This document shows positions 1 to 9,186 of a DNA stretch of 64,000 nt, in pieces. The stretch comes from Alphaproteobacteria bacterium (GTDB lineage: Bacteria > Pseudomonadota > Alphaproteobacteria > Sphingomonadales > Kordiimonadaceae), in contig SBGU01000046.1 of NCBI GenBank assembly GCA_006226495.1, positions 1 to 64,000 on the forward strand. The letters are read 5' to 3'. The notes beneath the pieces are model-generated. The model did not search any database, had not been told where the DNA came from, and saw only the letters and a list, made by a program, of their open reading frames with translations. Every line of letters begins with the position of its first letter. Position 1 is the first letter of the stretch. A program made the translations under genes and the position numbers.

Positions 1-74
1 TGGCGGACGCCGAAGCCGCCTGGATGGATGCCGAAGAGGCGCTGGCCGAACAGGAATCCCTGATCGGGGCGTGA
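1..74 (+). CDS. C-terminal end of a cut-off gene, possibly an ABC-F family ATPase
   Basis: Only the last 23 codons lie in the window, ending in TGA at 72-74. The tail reads ADAEAAWMDAEEALAEQES and is Ala/Glu-rich with one Trp. The Uup-type ABC-F ATPases often end in a coiled coil with an AEExWLELEE-like pattern, which this resembles. The match is short and compositional, so the family call is a guess. The coding frame itself is plausible because it ends cleanly 74 bp before the next gene. Confidence 0.3.
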   Translation, partial: ADAEAAWMDAEEALAEQESLIGA

Positions 75-147
75 GCCGCTTGACGCCCGCCAGCGTTTGG
101 CGCCTTATGGCGTTGGTCGAACTTTTGCCACCCTGGGGGAGCCTTCC

Positions 148-990
148 ATGCTGGTCACGCAGCCGCGCCTTGCACCAACCATTGCCTTTGCCCGCTTTTT
201 TGCAACAGCATCGCTTGCGCTGGTGCTGATCTGGTTCGGGCTTATGAATATTTCAGGCACCAGTGCCCCGGTTGTCGCCAAATGGATCAGCGGCCATGAC
301 TACTTTTCCGGCCTGAAGCAGTATGACAAGTTCGTCATGTATGGACTTGGTATTGTTCAGATTTTCTGCGGTTTGGTGATTGCCCTTCAGAATGTGCCCG
401 AGCGCACACGGCGCGCAGCCTACTGGGCCGTGATTGCCCTGTCCGGCTTTTCGCTGACCCTGCTGTTGACCAACCCGGTATGGGACCAGAGCCTGGGTGG
501 TTTCCCCGCCATCGGTGCCGGCCAGGGCCTGATCAAATATGTCGCTATCATCGGGCTTGCGCTCTGGTGCCTGCATAACAAGCACGGCGACACCATCATG
601 CTCTTGGGCCTTATCCTTGTGCTGGGCTGGATCGGCGCCATGAAATTCACGGCACCGGAAGCCGAGGGCATTGCGCCGCTTCTGAAGACCAGCCCGGCCT
701 TCAGTTGGATGCTGAACAGTTTCAGCCTGCGCACGGCATCAAACATCATCGGCGCCATCGAGATCGGCACCGCCCTTCTGCTGACCGCGCGCTGGTGGAA
801 CAGCACGGCCTATGGCCTGGGGCTGTTGTTCTGTGTCTATACGTTTGCGGCCACCCTCAGTTTCCTGATCACCTTCAAGGCGGCCTGGACGGGCGTGGGC
901 ATGCCCTATCTCAGCTCGGCCGGGCAGTTTCTATTGAAAGACCTGCTCCTGCTGGCGGCAACACTCGTGCTGGCGTCCGAGCGGCGCTGA
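148..990 (+). CDS. DUF417 (YkgB/RclC-like) membrane protein with internal duplication
   Basis: This is an integral inner-membrane protein of 280 residues with about eight hydrophobic segments. The C-terminal half carries DUF417 hallmarks: WIGAMKFTAPEAEGIAPLL at about residues 151-169, and YLSSAGQFLLKDLLLLAATL near the end. E. coli YkgB/RclC, of this family, is about 197 residues and belongs to the reactive-chlorine response. The N-terminal half looks like a diverged copy of the same fold: a WFGLMNISG segment, then a YGLGIVQIFCGL helix, then GAGQGLIKYVAIIGLALW. I chose ATG 148 because GGGGGA lies 9 bp upstream; an in-frame ATG at 97 lacks this. The 3' end overlaps the convergent hydrolase gene by 80 bp. 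Function is unknown. Confidence 0.8.
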   Translation: MLVTQPRLAPTIAFARFFATASLALVLIWFGLMNISGTSAPVVAKWISGHDYFSGLKQYDKFVMYGLGIVQIFCGLVIALQNVPERTRRAAYWAVIALSGFSLTLLLTNPVWDQSLGGFPAIGAGQGLIKYVAIIGLALWCLHNKHGDTIMLLGLILVLGWIGAMKFTAPEAEGIAPLLKTSPAFSWMLNSFSLRTASNIIGAIEIGTALLLTARWWNSTAYGLGLLFCVYTFAATLSFLITFKAAWTGVGMPYLSSAGQFLLKDLLLLAATLVLASERR

Positions 991-1780
991 CACCCCAGCG
1001 CCGCGCCACGTCGTCCTGCACGTCATTGCGCCACGGCAGGTCATAATGCGTGGCGCCCTCAACACGGATAAAGACATCGTCGTCGCCCAGAACGCCGGTC
1101 AGTTCCTCGCCTGACGCGAACGGGATGATATCATCACGCGTGCCATGGTAAATGATCAGCCGACCCGGCGCCCTGGCCAGTTCCTCGTCATTCCGGAACG
1201 GATAGGCCGCCAGGAAGCTTGGCAGGAACGGATAGCGGCGTTCGGCAATATCCTCGATCGACTTCATCGGCGCAAACAGGATTACATTGCCGACATTGCG
1301 GGCAGCCGCGACATGGCTTGCGAAAGTGGTGCCCAGCGAATAGCCGACAACGCGCACGTTTTTGGCACCATACTGGTCTGCGGCCCAGTCGAACCACATC
1401 TCAGCGTCCGCCAGCAGCGCGCCATAAGACAGTTCACCCCGGCTTTTTCCAAATCCGCGATAGTCCATCGACAGCACGTCAAAACCCATGTTCTGGAACT
1501 GGTCCGACATGCTTTCCGACCAGCCGACATTGCCGGCATTGCCTTTATAATAGACCACAACACCGCGGGGTTTGTCGGGTGTCTTGAACAGGATGCCATG
1601 CAGTTTTGCCTCGCCATTATCGAGCCAGACATCCGCATGTTCGCTTTCAAACTGATATTGATATTCGGCATTGACGGGCGCGAAATGGAACATCAATCGG
1701 TCCTGCGCCACATAGACAAGAACCGCCATGCCAATATAAAGCATGATACATCCGCCCAGTATGCGCCAAAGCCATTTCAT
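911..1780 (-). CDS. Membrane-anchored alpha/beta hydrolase
   Basis: This 289-residue protein has one N-terminal hydrophobic anchor (about residues 4-26) followed by an alpha/beta hydrolase domain, presumably facing the periplasm. The nucleophile elbow is GYSLG with Ser148. The likely acid is Asp216 or Asp217 in HGTRDD, and the base is His245 in GATHYDL. An oxyanion-region motif YYKGNAGN is also present. It resembles the Bem46/YfhR group of serine hydrolases, whose substrates are mostly unknown. The start is supported by GGAG about 8 bp upstream. The last 27 codons overlap the end of the opposite-strand DUF417 gene. Confidence 0.85.
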   Translation of the reverse strand: MKWLWRILGGCIMLYIGMAVLVYVAQDRLMFHFAPVNAEYQYQFESEHADVWLDNGEAKLHGILFKTPDKPRGVVVYYKGNAGNVGWSESMSDQFQNMGFDVLSMDYRGFGKSRGELSYGALLADAEMWFDWAADQYGAKNVRVVGYSLGTTFASHVAAARNVGNVILFAPMKSIEDIAERRYPFLPSFLAAYPFRNDEELARAPGRLIIYHGTRDDIIPFASGEELTGVLGDDDVFIRVEGATHYDLPWRNDVQDDVARRWGVSAARTPARVLPPAGAGLSIETARPS

Positions 1781-1959
1781 GATGTGTTACTCCGCTTTCA
1801 GTGTTCCGTCAGGTCTCCGTTTGTCTCCCCACATGGATCAGTCTAGCGGCCGGCTCGTAAAAAAATCGTAACACTGTGGCGACCGGGCGAAAGAAAGTCC
1901 TTCTTCCCAAGACGATTATAGGTGGTCGTTTGTGCCGTGAATGTGGCGCGAATGCGCCC

Positions 1960-2424
1960 TTATTGGGTGTTTTTCGCCGAATAGATGTCCGGCACTACGA
2001 TTTCCATCAGGATATCGGGCTTGGCAACCGGCCTGAAGCCAACCTGCGCATAGAGCGCATGCATGTCGCTGGTGGCCAGCATCATGCGCCGGAGGCCCTG
2101 CAGGTCGGGATGTGCCATGATCACATCCATCAGCCAGCGGCCAAGACCAAGTCCCCTGTGGGCGGGTGCAATGAATACGTCGCCCAGATAGGCGAAGGTA
2201 GCCCGGTCGGTGATCATGCGCGCACAGCCGGCGGCGCCGTCGGTGTCATGCAGAAGCACGAACGACAGGCTGTGGCGGAAGGATTTTTCCACGATATCGC
2301 GCGGGATATCACGGGCCCAATAGGCACCGGACAACCAGCCATGCAGCCGGGCGAAGTCGAAATCGTCAATATTGGTGGAAATGCTGAATGGCAGGCTGGG
2401 GTGCCGCACCGGGCCGGCGCTCAT
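1960..2424 (-). CDS. GNAT family N-acetyltransferase
   Basis: The 154-residue product has the GNAT core: the acetyl-CoA-binding stretch VFIAPAHRGLGLGRWLM (about residues 82-98, the RGxGxG-type loop) and the typical end segment MHALYAQVGFRPV. The acceptor substrate cannot be predicted. Its ATG overlaps the holC stop in an ATGA junction, so it is translationally coupled as the last gene of a pepA-holC-GNAT operon. The size is normal for a single-domain GNAT enzyme. Confidence 0.88.
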   Translation of the reverse strand: MSAGPVRHPSLPFSISTNIDDFDFARLHGWLSGAYWARDIPRDIVEKSFRHSLSFVLLHDTDGAAGCARMITDRATFAYLGDVFIAPAHRGLGLGRWLMDVIMAHPDLQGLRRMMLATSDMHALYAQVGFRPVAKPDILMEIVVPDIYSAKNTQ

Positions 2425-2870
2425 GCTTTCTGTTCCCAGCCGCCGGTTTCGCGCTGCTGCCAGTAGGACAGCTTGGCATCGGTGTCCTTCAGGCTTTTCC
2501 AGTCTGCCCTGGCTTTGGCAACAATACCTTCGTCCCGGCCGTCAAACATGTACAGGCAGCGGTCATAGGATGTCACATGCGCGCTGTCGACTGCATCCAC
2601 CAGCACCAGCACCGTGGCACCGTTCGGATTGTCGTCACCTGTGGTCAGGTAGAAGGTCTGGGCCTCCGGATGCGGGCAACCCTCTTTGTCGTGTGGCAGG
2701 AAGCTTGCGGGATCGTAATCCCACAAGACCTTGTCCATGGTGTCCATCAGCCCGCGATCGGGCAGTTTGATCACGGCCTTCAGGCCGGCGGCCTGCACCC
2801 GCTCCATAAGCTTCGGCAGCGCTTCTTCAAGCGGCTGCCGCTGCAGATGGTAAAAGCTGATGTCGGCCAC
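2421..2870 (-). CDS. holC: DNA polymerase III chi subunit
   Basis: The product of 149 residues matches HolC: an N-terminal FYHLQRQPLEEALPKLMERV helix, LWDYDPASFLPH in the middle, then a beta-strand with DAVDSAHVTSYDR and a C-terminal WKSLKDTDAKLSYWQQ helix. In bacteria chi links the clamp loader to single-stranded DNA-binding protein at the replisome. It sits 6 bp after pepA and overlaps the GNAT gene by 4 bp. The pepA-holC pairing is common in proteobacteria and strengthens the call. Confidence 0.92.
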   Translation of the reverse strand: MADISFYHLQRQPLEEALPKLMERVQAAGLKAVIKLPDRGLMDTMDKVLWDYDPASFLPHDKEGCPHPEAQTFYLTTGDDNPNGATVLVLVDAVDSAHVTSYDRCLYMFDGRDEGIVAKARADWKSLKDTDAKLSYWQQRETGGWEQKA

Positions 2871-2876
2871 CCCGGA

Positions 2877-4343
2877 TCAGCCTTCGTAATGGTCCGCGAC
2901 CAGGCGGTCCAGCAGGCGCACACCAAAGCCGGTGCCACCTTTTTCGCTCAGCGGCAGGTCCTTGTCGGACCAGACGGTGCCGGCGATATCCAGGTGCGCC
3001 CAGGGCACATCGTTGGTGAAACGCTTCAGGAACTGCGCAGCGGTAATGGAACCGGCCGGACGGCCACCGATGTTTTTCATATCGGCGGTCGCGCAGTTGA
3101 TCTGCTTGTCGTAATTCTCATGCAGCGGCATGCGCCATACCTTGTCGCCGGTTACCTGGCCGGCCTTGAACAGGCGTTCGGCCAGTTCGTCGCTGTCGCT
3201 GAACAGGCCGGCATGCTCGTGGCCAAGCGAAATGATGATGGCGCCCGTGAGGGTGGCAAGATCGATCATGAACTTGGGCTTGAAGCGGTCCTGGCAGTAC
3301 CAGAGCGCGTCTGCGAGCACCAGGCGGCCTTCGGCGTCGGTGTTCAGGACCTCGATGGTCTGGCCGGACATGCTGGTGACAACGTCACCCGGGCGCTGTG
3401 CGTTGCCGGACGGCATGTTTTCAACAAGGCCGACCACGGCAACCACATTGGCCTTGGCCTTGCGGCCCGCCAGTGCCTTCATCAGGCCAACAACGGTGCC
3501 CGCACCGCCCATGTCCCATTTCATCTGTTCCATGCCCTCGCCCGGCTTCAAGGAAATGCCGCCGGTATCGAAGGTTACACCCTTGCCGATGAAGGCAATC
3601 GGCTGGTCGTCCTGGCCGGCGCCGTTCCAGCGCATCACCACCAGTTGGCTTTCCTTTTCGGAACCCTGGCCGACCCCCAGAAGCGAGCCCATGCCCAGTT
3701 TGGCCATTTCGGCTTCGCCCAGCACTTCGACCTCGACACCCAGTGCCGACAGTTTCTTGATCTCGGCCGCGAAGCTTTCCGGGTACAGAATGTTTGCGGG
3801 CTCCGACACCAGATCGCGGGTCAGGAACACACCTTCGGCGACACTGGCGCGTTCGATGAAACGGCCCGCAGCGGTGGCATCAGATGTTGCAAGTGCAACA
3901 GATTTCAGCGACGGCTTCTTGGCTTCGGTTTCCTTGGTGCGGTACTTGTCGAACCGGTAGGACCGCAGGCGCACACCTTCGGCCAGAAGGGCTGCGTCAA
4001 GGCCTGCATTGTCCGCGATCACGGCAACATTTTCGCTGCCGGACATCTGAAGCTGCGCGACGACGGCTGCGCCAAGCTCCAGGCAATCGCATTCACTGAA
4101 ACTGTCCTTGTCGCCAAGGCCCAACAGCAGCACACGGTCGACCGACAGGCCGTGCGGCGCAACGATTTCCAGCGACTGGCCCTTGGCACCGGTGAAGCGC
4201 GACACTTCGCGCGCTTTCGACAGTGCGCCGCCGGTGGCGCTGTCCGCCTCGGCAGCCTGGCCCGCGAAAGGTTTGTCTTTTGCGACAAAAAACGCGACCG
4301 CGCCCGCGGATGGAAGCTCGATGCCAGTGAATGAAATCTGCAT
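2877..4343 (-). CDS. pepA: Leucyl (cytosol) aminopeptidase
   Basis: This 488-residue M17 metallopeptidase has the normal family length. The signature [14 protein letters not shown] is present, as is the metal and catalytic region [18 protein letters not shown] followed by MKWDMGGAG. These supply the Lys, Asp and Glu ligands of the two-metal centre. The enzyme releases N-terminal residues from peptides in the cytoplasm; some members also bind DNA. It heads a minus-strand operon with holC and a GNAT gene and is divergent from lptD. Confidence 0.96.
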   Translation of the reverse strand: MQISFTGIELPSAGAVAFFVAKDKPFAGQAAEADSATGGALSKAREVSRFTGAKGQSLEIVAPHGLSVDRVLLLGLGDKDSFSECDCLELGAAVVAQLQMSGSENVAVIADNAGLDAALLAEGVRLRSYRFDKYRTKETEAKKPSLKSVALATSDATAAGRFIERASVAEGVFLTRDLVSEPANILYPESFAAEIKKLSALGVEVEVLGEAEMAKLGMGSLLGVGQGSEKESQLVVMRWNGAGQDDQPIAFIGKGVTFDTGGISLKPGEGMEQMKWDMGGAGTVVGLMKALAGRKAKANVVAVVGLVENMPSGNAQRPGDVVTSMSGQTIEVLNTDAEGRLVLADALWYCQDRFKPKFMIDLATLTGAIIISLGHEHAGLFSDSDELAERLFKAGQVTGDKVWRMPLHENYDKQINCATADMKNIGGRPAGSITAAQFLKRFTNDVPWAHLDIAGTVWSDKDLPLSEKGGTGFGVRLLDRLVADHYEG

Positions 4344-4568
4344 GGGTATCCCCTGTTTTTCTCTTGTGACTGCGGTGTGCGCTGGGTTGGCGGCACCCTG
4401 CCCGAACTAATGCCCCTAAATGCACACCAGCGCAAGCACCCTCCCCAGAAATCGCCACAATTTTGGGCAACAGCATGGCAAATATAGGCAGCATGTGCGC
4501 AAGGTCGTTGCAGTGGCGCATGCCAGCCGCTATCAAGTCATGAATACCCGAGGGCTGGATTTCCTGTT
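4344..4568. promoter_or_regulatory. Divergent pepA/lptD intergenic region
   Basis: These 225 bp must hold the promoters for pepA (minus) and lptD (plus). I looked for a sigma-E-like lptD promoter (GGAAC and TCTGA boxes) and did not see one. A TTTTGGGC...AATATAGG pair near 4461-4488 has spacing too short for a good sigma-70 site. No strong hairpin or repeat was noticed. Confidence 0.35.
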
Positions 4569-6800
4569 GTGCCACTGAATTTCTCGCGAAAACGCCTGTC
4601 TGCCACCATTGCCGCGCTGTGCCTGGGCACCGCGCTGTCGGCGCCGTCTATTGCCGTGCAGGCACAGGAGGACGACCGTATCACCCTCGATGGCAACAAG
4701 GTTGAACTGGCCGCCGACCAGTTGTCCTACGATGCCAATACAGGTGAAATCGTCGCCATCGGCAGGGTTCGGCTGGACCATGAGGGGTATGTCCTCGAGG
4801 CCGGCGAAGTGCGTTACAATGAAAAGACCGGCCATGCCGAAGCGTCCGGCGCTGTCGAACTTGTAACCCCGAACGGCGAACGCATCTTTTCGCCGCGTGT
4901 TGTCCTTGACGACAATCTGACCAAGGCCTTTGTCGATGACATCCGGCTGTTGCTGCAGGACGGCGCACAGGTACGTGCGATCTCGGGCGAACGCGACGGT
5001 GACACAACCACCCTCGACCATGCGGTCTACAGCCCGTGCGAGGTGTGCCAGAAGGACGGCGGCACCAAGGAGCCGCTGTGGCAGTTGAAAGCGGTGCGCG
5101 TGGTACACGACCGCGAGAAGCGTCGGCTTTATTACAAGAATGCCTCGCTTGAAGTGTTTGGCGTCCCCATCCTGTGGACACCCTATTTTTCGCACCCCGA
5201 CCCGACCGTGGAAAAGGCGAGTGGTTTCCTGCCCCTTGATATCCAGACCAGCAAGGATCTGGGCCTGGTCGTCGGTGTGCCCTATTACCATGTCTTCAAC
5301 GACAGCCAGGACGCCACGATCACACCGATCCTGACCACCAAGGAAGGTTTTGTAGTCGCGGGCGAATACCGGCAGGCGCTGCGCGCGGGCGAATATACGG
5401 CGGACGGCAGCATCACATATGCCGACGAACGCGACAGCAGCAATATGCTGACCGGCGGCCACGAATTCCGCGGGCATGTGCGCTCGAACGGTGAATTCAA
5501 CCATTCTTCGCGCTGGCGTTCCACCTACCAGGTTGCCTGGGCGTCGGACGATACCTACCTTCGGCGCTACAATTTCTCGAACGCCGATTCCCTGATGAGC
5601 GAATACAAGCTCGAGGGCTTCTATGGTGCGTCCTACATTTCTGCGCGCACAATGGCATTCCAGGGCCTGCGCCAGGAAGATATCGCTGGCAAGACAGCCT
5701 TTGCCCTGCCGCTGATCGACGCTGAGTATGTCGCCCCCTTCAAGCCGCTGGGCGGCACATTCAAGCTGGGCGGCAATGCCCTGGCCCTGCACCGGACCGA
5801 CGGCCTTGATACACAGCGCGTGTCGGCGTCCGCCAACTGGCAGAAGCGCTATATCACCTCGCTCGGCTTTGTGGTCGACGTGGATGGCCTTGCCCGTGTC
5901 GACGCCTACAATCTGGATGAACTGGACAAACCGGACGATGCTGCCTTCACGGGCTCGTATGACGGCACCAGCGACACGTCTGCCAGCGAGATACGTACCC
6001 TGACCCGCCTGAGCACCACCGTTACATGGCCGCTCGTGAAAATGACCGGTACCGGCACCCATATGATCGAACCGATCGTCGAGGTGACGGTCTCTCCCGC
6101 CCGGGCGAGCGCGACCGATGTCGTGAACGAGGACAGCCGGGCGTTCGAATTGACCGACCTGAACCTGTTTTCGGCCGAGCGCGCCGCGGGGTATGACCTG
6201 TGGGAAGATGGCACCCGCCTTACCTATGGTGTGCGCTGGCGCTACGACGGGGAAAACCTTCGCAGCCGTATCATGGTTGGGCAGTCCTGGCGCATCACCG
6301 GCAGCGACCTTGTTTTTGCTGACGGCGCCGGGCTTGAGGGCGATTTCTCCGATCTCGTGGGGCGAACGGAAATCTATTACAAGGACTGGCTTGAATTTGA
6401 ACACCGCTACCGGCTGGATGATACCAGTTTCGATATCCGGCACAATGAGGTGAACCTGAAGCTCGGCACGGCAAAACGCGGGATACTGCTGGGGTATTTC
6501 AAGCTGGACCGGGACCTGAACTTCATCAACCGGGAAGACCGGGAGGAAATCCGGGGCAATGCCTATATTTCGGTTGATGACAACTGGCGCTTTGATGGCG
6601 GCATAACCCACCGCCTGACCGGCGCCGTGATCGGCGGGGTCAGCGAGGGGGCCGGTGGTGTGGGCTACAATATCGGCGTTACCTACGCGAACGAGTGTAT
6701 CGAACTTGGCCTCAGGCTGAAGAAATCTTTCACCGAGGACCGGGATATCGAGCCCGGCACCTCGATTCTGTTCCGGCTGAAATTGAAGAATTTGGGCTAG
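4569..6800 (+). CDS. lptD: LPS-assembly protein LptD (outer-membrane beta-barrel)
   Basis: This 743-residue protein inserts lipopolysaccharide into the outer leaflet as part of the LptDE translocon. A signal peptide covers about residues 1-33, ending AVQAQ. An OstA/LptA-like jellyroll follows (about 40-180: LSYDANTGEIVAIGRVRL), and then a long barrel domain. The mature protein has a CxxC pair (Cys157, Cys160, in SPCEVC) and one late Cys at about residue 710 (ANECIELGL). In E. coli LptD, disulfides between such regions are essential, so an analogous bond is likely here. The best start is GTG at 4569, since no in-frame ATG gives a signal peptide. surA follows 81 bp later. Confidence 0.95.
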   Translation: MPLNFSRKRLSATIAALCLGTALSAPSIAVQAQEDDRITLDGNKVELAADQLSYDANTGEIVAIGRVRLDHEGYVLEAGEVRYNEKTGHAEASGAVELVTPNGERIFSPRVVLDDNLTKAFVDDIRLLLQDGAQVRAISGERDGDTTTLDHAVYSPCEVCQKDGGTKEPLWQLKAVRVVHDREKRRLYYKNASLEVFGVPILWTPYFSHPDPTVEKASGFLPLDIQTSKDLGLVVGVPYYHVFNDSQDATITPILTTKEGFVVAGEYRQALRAGEYTADGSITYADERDSSNMLTGGHEFRGHVRSNGEFNHSSRWRSTYQVAWASDDTYLRRYNFSNADSLMSEYKLEGFYGASYISARTMAFQGLRQEDIAGKTAFALPLIDAEYVAPFKPLGGTFKLGGNALALHRTDGLDTQRVSASANWQKRYITSLGFVVDVDGLARVDAYNLDELDKPDDAAFTGSYDGTSDTSASEIRTLTRLSTTVTWPLVKMTGTGTHMIEPIVEVTVSPARASATDVVNEDSRAFELTDLNLFSAERAAGYDLWEDGTRLTYGVRWRYDGENLRSRIMVGQSWRITGSDLVFADGAGLEGDFSDLVGRTEIYYKDWLEFEHRYRLDDTSFDIRHNEVNLKLGTAKRGILLGYFKLDRDLNFINREDREEIRGNAYISVDDNWRFDGGITHRLTGAVIGGVSEGAGGVGYNIGVTYANECIELGLRLKKSFTEDRDIEPGTSILFRLKLKNLG

Positions 6801-6881
6801 TGCATTGCCGCGAAAGCGTCTAAAAGGCTAACCATATTGGGGCGGAAAAAGCTGGAACGATCCTTTAAACGAAGTTGAAGC

Positions 6882-8165
6882 ATGGCGAGAATCGTAAATA
6901 AAGCAAAGAGTTGGGTTTATGCGGGGGTAGTTGGGGCCAGTGTACTGGTGGCACCGATGGCCGCCATGGCACAGCAGTCGATCAACAGTATCGAGGTGCT
7001 GGTGAACGATGAGCCTATTTCCAGCTTTGATATCAACCAGCGCCTCCGGCTCGTGATTGCCGTCGCAGGCGGGGTCAGTTCCGAACAGGAATTCCTGAAG
7101 GTCCGCGAACAGGTTATCCGCTCCATGGTCGACGAGCGCCTGCAACTGCAGGAAGCCAAGGACGTCGAACTGGTTATCCCCAAGGAACAGCTTGAAGATT
7201 TCTTTGCCCGCCGCGCGCAGGGCCTTGGCCAGCAGCCGGAGCAGCTTGAAAAAGCGCTGCGCCAGATTGGCTCGAGCAAAAAGACCATGCTGGACCAGAT
7301 GGAAGCCGAACTGGCCTGGTCCCAGCTTGTACAGGGCCGCCTTGGTTCGTTCGTCAGTGTATCCGATGAAGAAGTCGAAGCCTTCATCCAGCGCATTTAC
7401 GACAACCGCGGCAAATTCGAATATCGCCTCGCCGAGATCGTGCTTCTGGTGGATTCACCCGAACAGGAAGCCAGCGTGAAGGCAAACGCCGAAGAACTGG
7501 CCTCGCGCATTCGCGGTGGGGCCTCCTTCCCCGATATCGCGCAGCAGCTTTCTGCATCCTCAACCGCCGCGGTGGGTGGTGACCTTGGCTGGCTGACCGG
7601 TGACGACGTGTCCGGTGCCTATGAGCAGGCCGTGAAGAATGTGAAGGTTGGCGAAGTTTCCGACCCCATCCGTACACCGGGCGGTTATGTGATTGTCGCC
7701 GTGCGCGACCGCCGCCGCGTGCTGACCGCCGATCCGCTGGACACCCAGTTCAGTCTGCGCCAGTTGCAGTTGACCCCGGAAAAATCGGCCGATGCGGACG
7801 CTGTGGCGAAGTTCGAAGCCATCGCCAGCAAGCTGCATGACGAAAACACCAGTTGTTCCGACATCGCGGGCCTTGCCGAACAGGCGGGCGCCGATGGTCG
7901 CCAGGAAGTGGGCGTCCTGCGCCTGCGTGACCTGCAGGGCGAGGTGCGCGCAGCCATCGAGCCGCTGCAAACCGGTGGCGCAACCCCGATCATGCACATG
8001 GAAGACGGCTTGCGTGTGCTTGTGGTCTGTGGCCGGGAGGAACCTGAAGTGCAGGAACCGAACTTTGATGCCATTTACGACCAGTTGGAACAGCAGCGTC
8101 TGTCGATGATGGCCCGTCGTTACCTGCGCGACATTCGCCGCGACGCCATCGTGGACTATCGCTAA
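6882..8165 (+). CDS. surA: Periplasmic chaperone / peptidyl-prolyl isomerase SurA
   Basis: The 427-residue product starts with a signal peptide (about 1-30, ending AAMAQ). A SurA N-terminal chaperone module follows, with INSIEVLVNDEPISSFDINQ, then one clear parvulin domain (about 177-280: YRLAEIVLLV ... GGDLGWLTGDDV ... IRTPGGYVIV). The region after about residue 290 looks like a second, degenerate parvulin or C-terminal helix. SurA escorts unfolded outer-membrane proteins, including LptD, to the BAM complex. The lptD-surA-pdxA-rsmA order is widely conserved. pdxA begins 13 bp downstream. Confidence 0.94.
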   Translation: MARIVNKAKSWVYAGVVGASVLVAPMAAMAQQSINSIEVLVNDEPISSFDINQRLRLVIAVAGGVSSEQEFLKVREQVIRSMVDERLQLQEAKDVELVIPKEQLEDFFARRAQGLGQQPEQLEKALRQIGSSKKTMLDQMEAELAWSQLVQGRLGSFVSVSDEEVEAFIQRIYDNRGKFEYRLAEIVLLVDSPEQEASVKANAEELASRIRGGASFPDIAQQLSASSTAAVGGDLGWLTGDDVSGAYEQAVKNVKVGEVSDPIRTPGGYVIVAVRDRRRVLTADPLDTQFSLRQLQLTPEKSADADAVAKFEAIASKLHDENTSCSDIAGLAEQAGADGRQEVGVLRLRDLQGEVRAAIEPLQTGGATPIMHMEDGLRVLVVCGREEPEVQEPNFDAIYDQLEQQRLSMMARRYLRDIRRDAIVDYR

Positions 8166-8178
8166 CCGGACATCCGCC

Positions 8179-9186
8179 ATGAGACAGGCCAACGCCAGCG
8201 CCCCGCTTGCCCTCACGATGGGGGACCCTGCGGGTGTAGGCCCCGAACTTGTTGGCCGCCTGTGGCAGGATCGGGATGCTCTCAAGCTGCCCCCGTTTGT
8301 CTTTATCGGTGCGCCGGAAGCCCTTGCCGCCGTGGCGCCAGACCTTCCTGTTCAGGCCATTGACAGCCCTGCAGACGTTGCGACCGTGTTTCCGCACGCC
8401 TTGCCGGTAATCCCTGTATCCGTCTCCGCGCCCGTGGTTCCGGGCCAAGGCGACCCCGCAAACGGTCGCAGTGTTGTCGCGGCCATCGACAAGGCCGTCG
8501 AGCTTGCGCTCGCCGGTGCTGTTGGCGGCATCGTGACGGCACCACTGCACAAGGCCATCCTCTACAAAGCCGGGTTCGACGCGCCCGGCCACACCGAATA
8601 TCTGGCGCGGCGCTGCGACCTGCCTGACCATGCCTCCGTGATGATGCTGGCGACCGAAGGCCTGCGTGTGGTGCCTGTGACCGTGCATATCGCCCTGAAG
8701 GACGTACCCCGCAAGCTGACGGCAGATGCCATTATCCACGCAGGCCGGGTGACAGCCGCCGACCTCAGGGACCGGTTCGGCATTGAAAACCCGCGCCTTG
8801 CGGTCGCGGCCCTCAATCCGCATGCGGGGGAAGGTGGCGCCATGGGCATGGAAGAAGGCACGCATATCACCCCGGCCATCTGGACCCTCAGGGACGACGG
8901 CATCACGGTCAGTGATCCCCTGCCCGCAGACACCCTGTTTCACGCCGATGCCCGTGCAAACTATGACGCAGTGCTGTGCATGTATCATGATCAGGCGCTG
9001 ATCCCGCTGAAGACCCTCGATTTCTGGGGCGGTGTCAATATCACGCTTGGTCTGCCGATCATCCGCACGTCGCCGGACCATGGCACGGCCTTCGATCTTG
9101 CCGGCAAGGGGATCGCCCGCACCGACAGCATGCTGGCCGCCATCCGCATGGCTGCGCGCATGGCAGACGCGGAGGCAAATGCATGA
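8179..9186 (+). CDS. pdxA: 4-hydroxythreonine-4-phosphate dehydrogenase
   Basis: The 335-residue enzyme acts in the DXP-dependent pyridoxal phosphate pathway, oxidising 4-phosphohydroxythreonine. Signatures include [14 protein letters not shown] at the N terminus, [16 protein letters not shown] with the metal-binding His, [20 protein letters not shown] and [16 protein letters not shown]. All metal-binding His/Asp contexts are present. The gene overlaps rsmA by 4 bp (ATGA), indicating coupled translation. The dependence of both cysteine desulfurases in this window on PLP is only a general metabolic link. Confidence 0.96.
   Translation: MRQANASAPLALTMGDPAGVGPELVGRLWQDRDALKLPPFVFIGAPEALAAVAPDLPVQAIDSPADVATVFPHALPVIPVSVSAPVVPGQGDPANGRSVVAAIDKAVELALAGAVGGIVTAPLHKAILYKAGFDAPGHTEYLARRCDLPDHASVMMLATEGLRVVPVTVHIALKDVPRKLTADAIIHAGRVTAADLRDRFGIENPRLAVAALNPHAGEGGAMGMEEGTHITPAIWTLRDDGITVSDPLPADTLFHADARANYDAVLCMYHDQALIPLKTLDFWGGVNITLGLPIIRTSPDHGTAFDLAGKGIARTDSMLAAIRMAARMADAEANA

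Noticed and set aside
4458-4490. lptD promoter TTGGGC ... TATAGG
   Set aside because: The spacing of 14 bp is too short for a sigma-70 promoter.
4533-6611. Minus-strand open frame of 692 codons opposite lptD
   Set aside because: Same shadow effect; lptD shows a signal peptide and family motifs on the plus strand.
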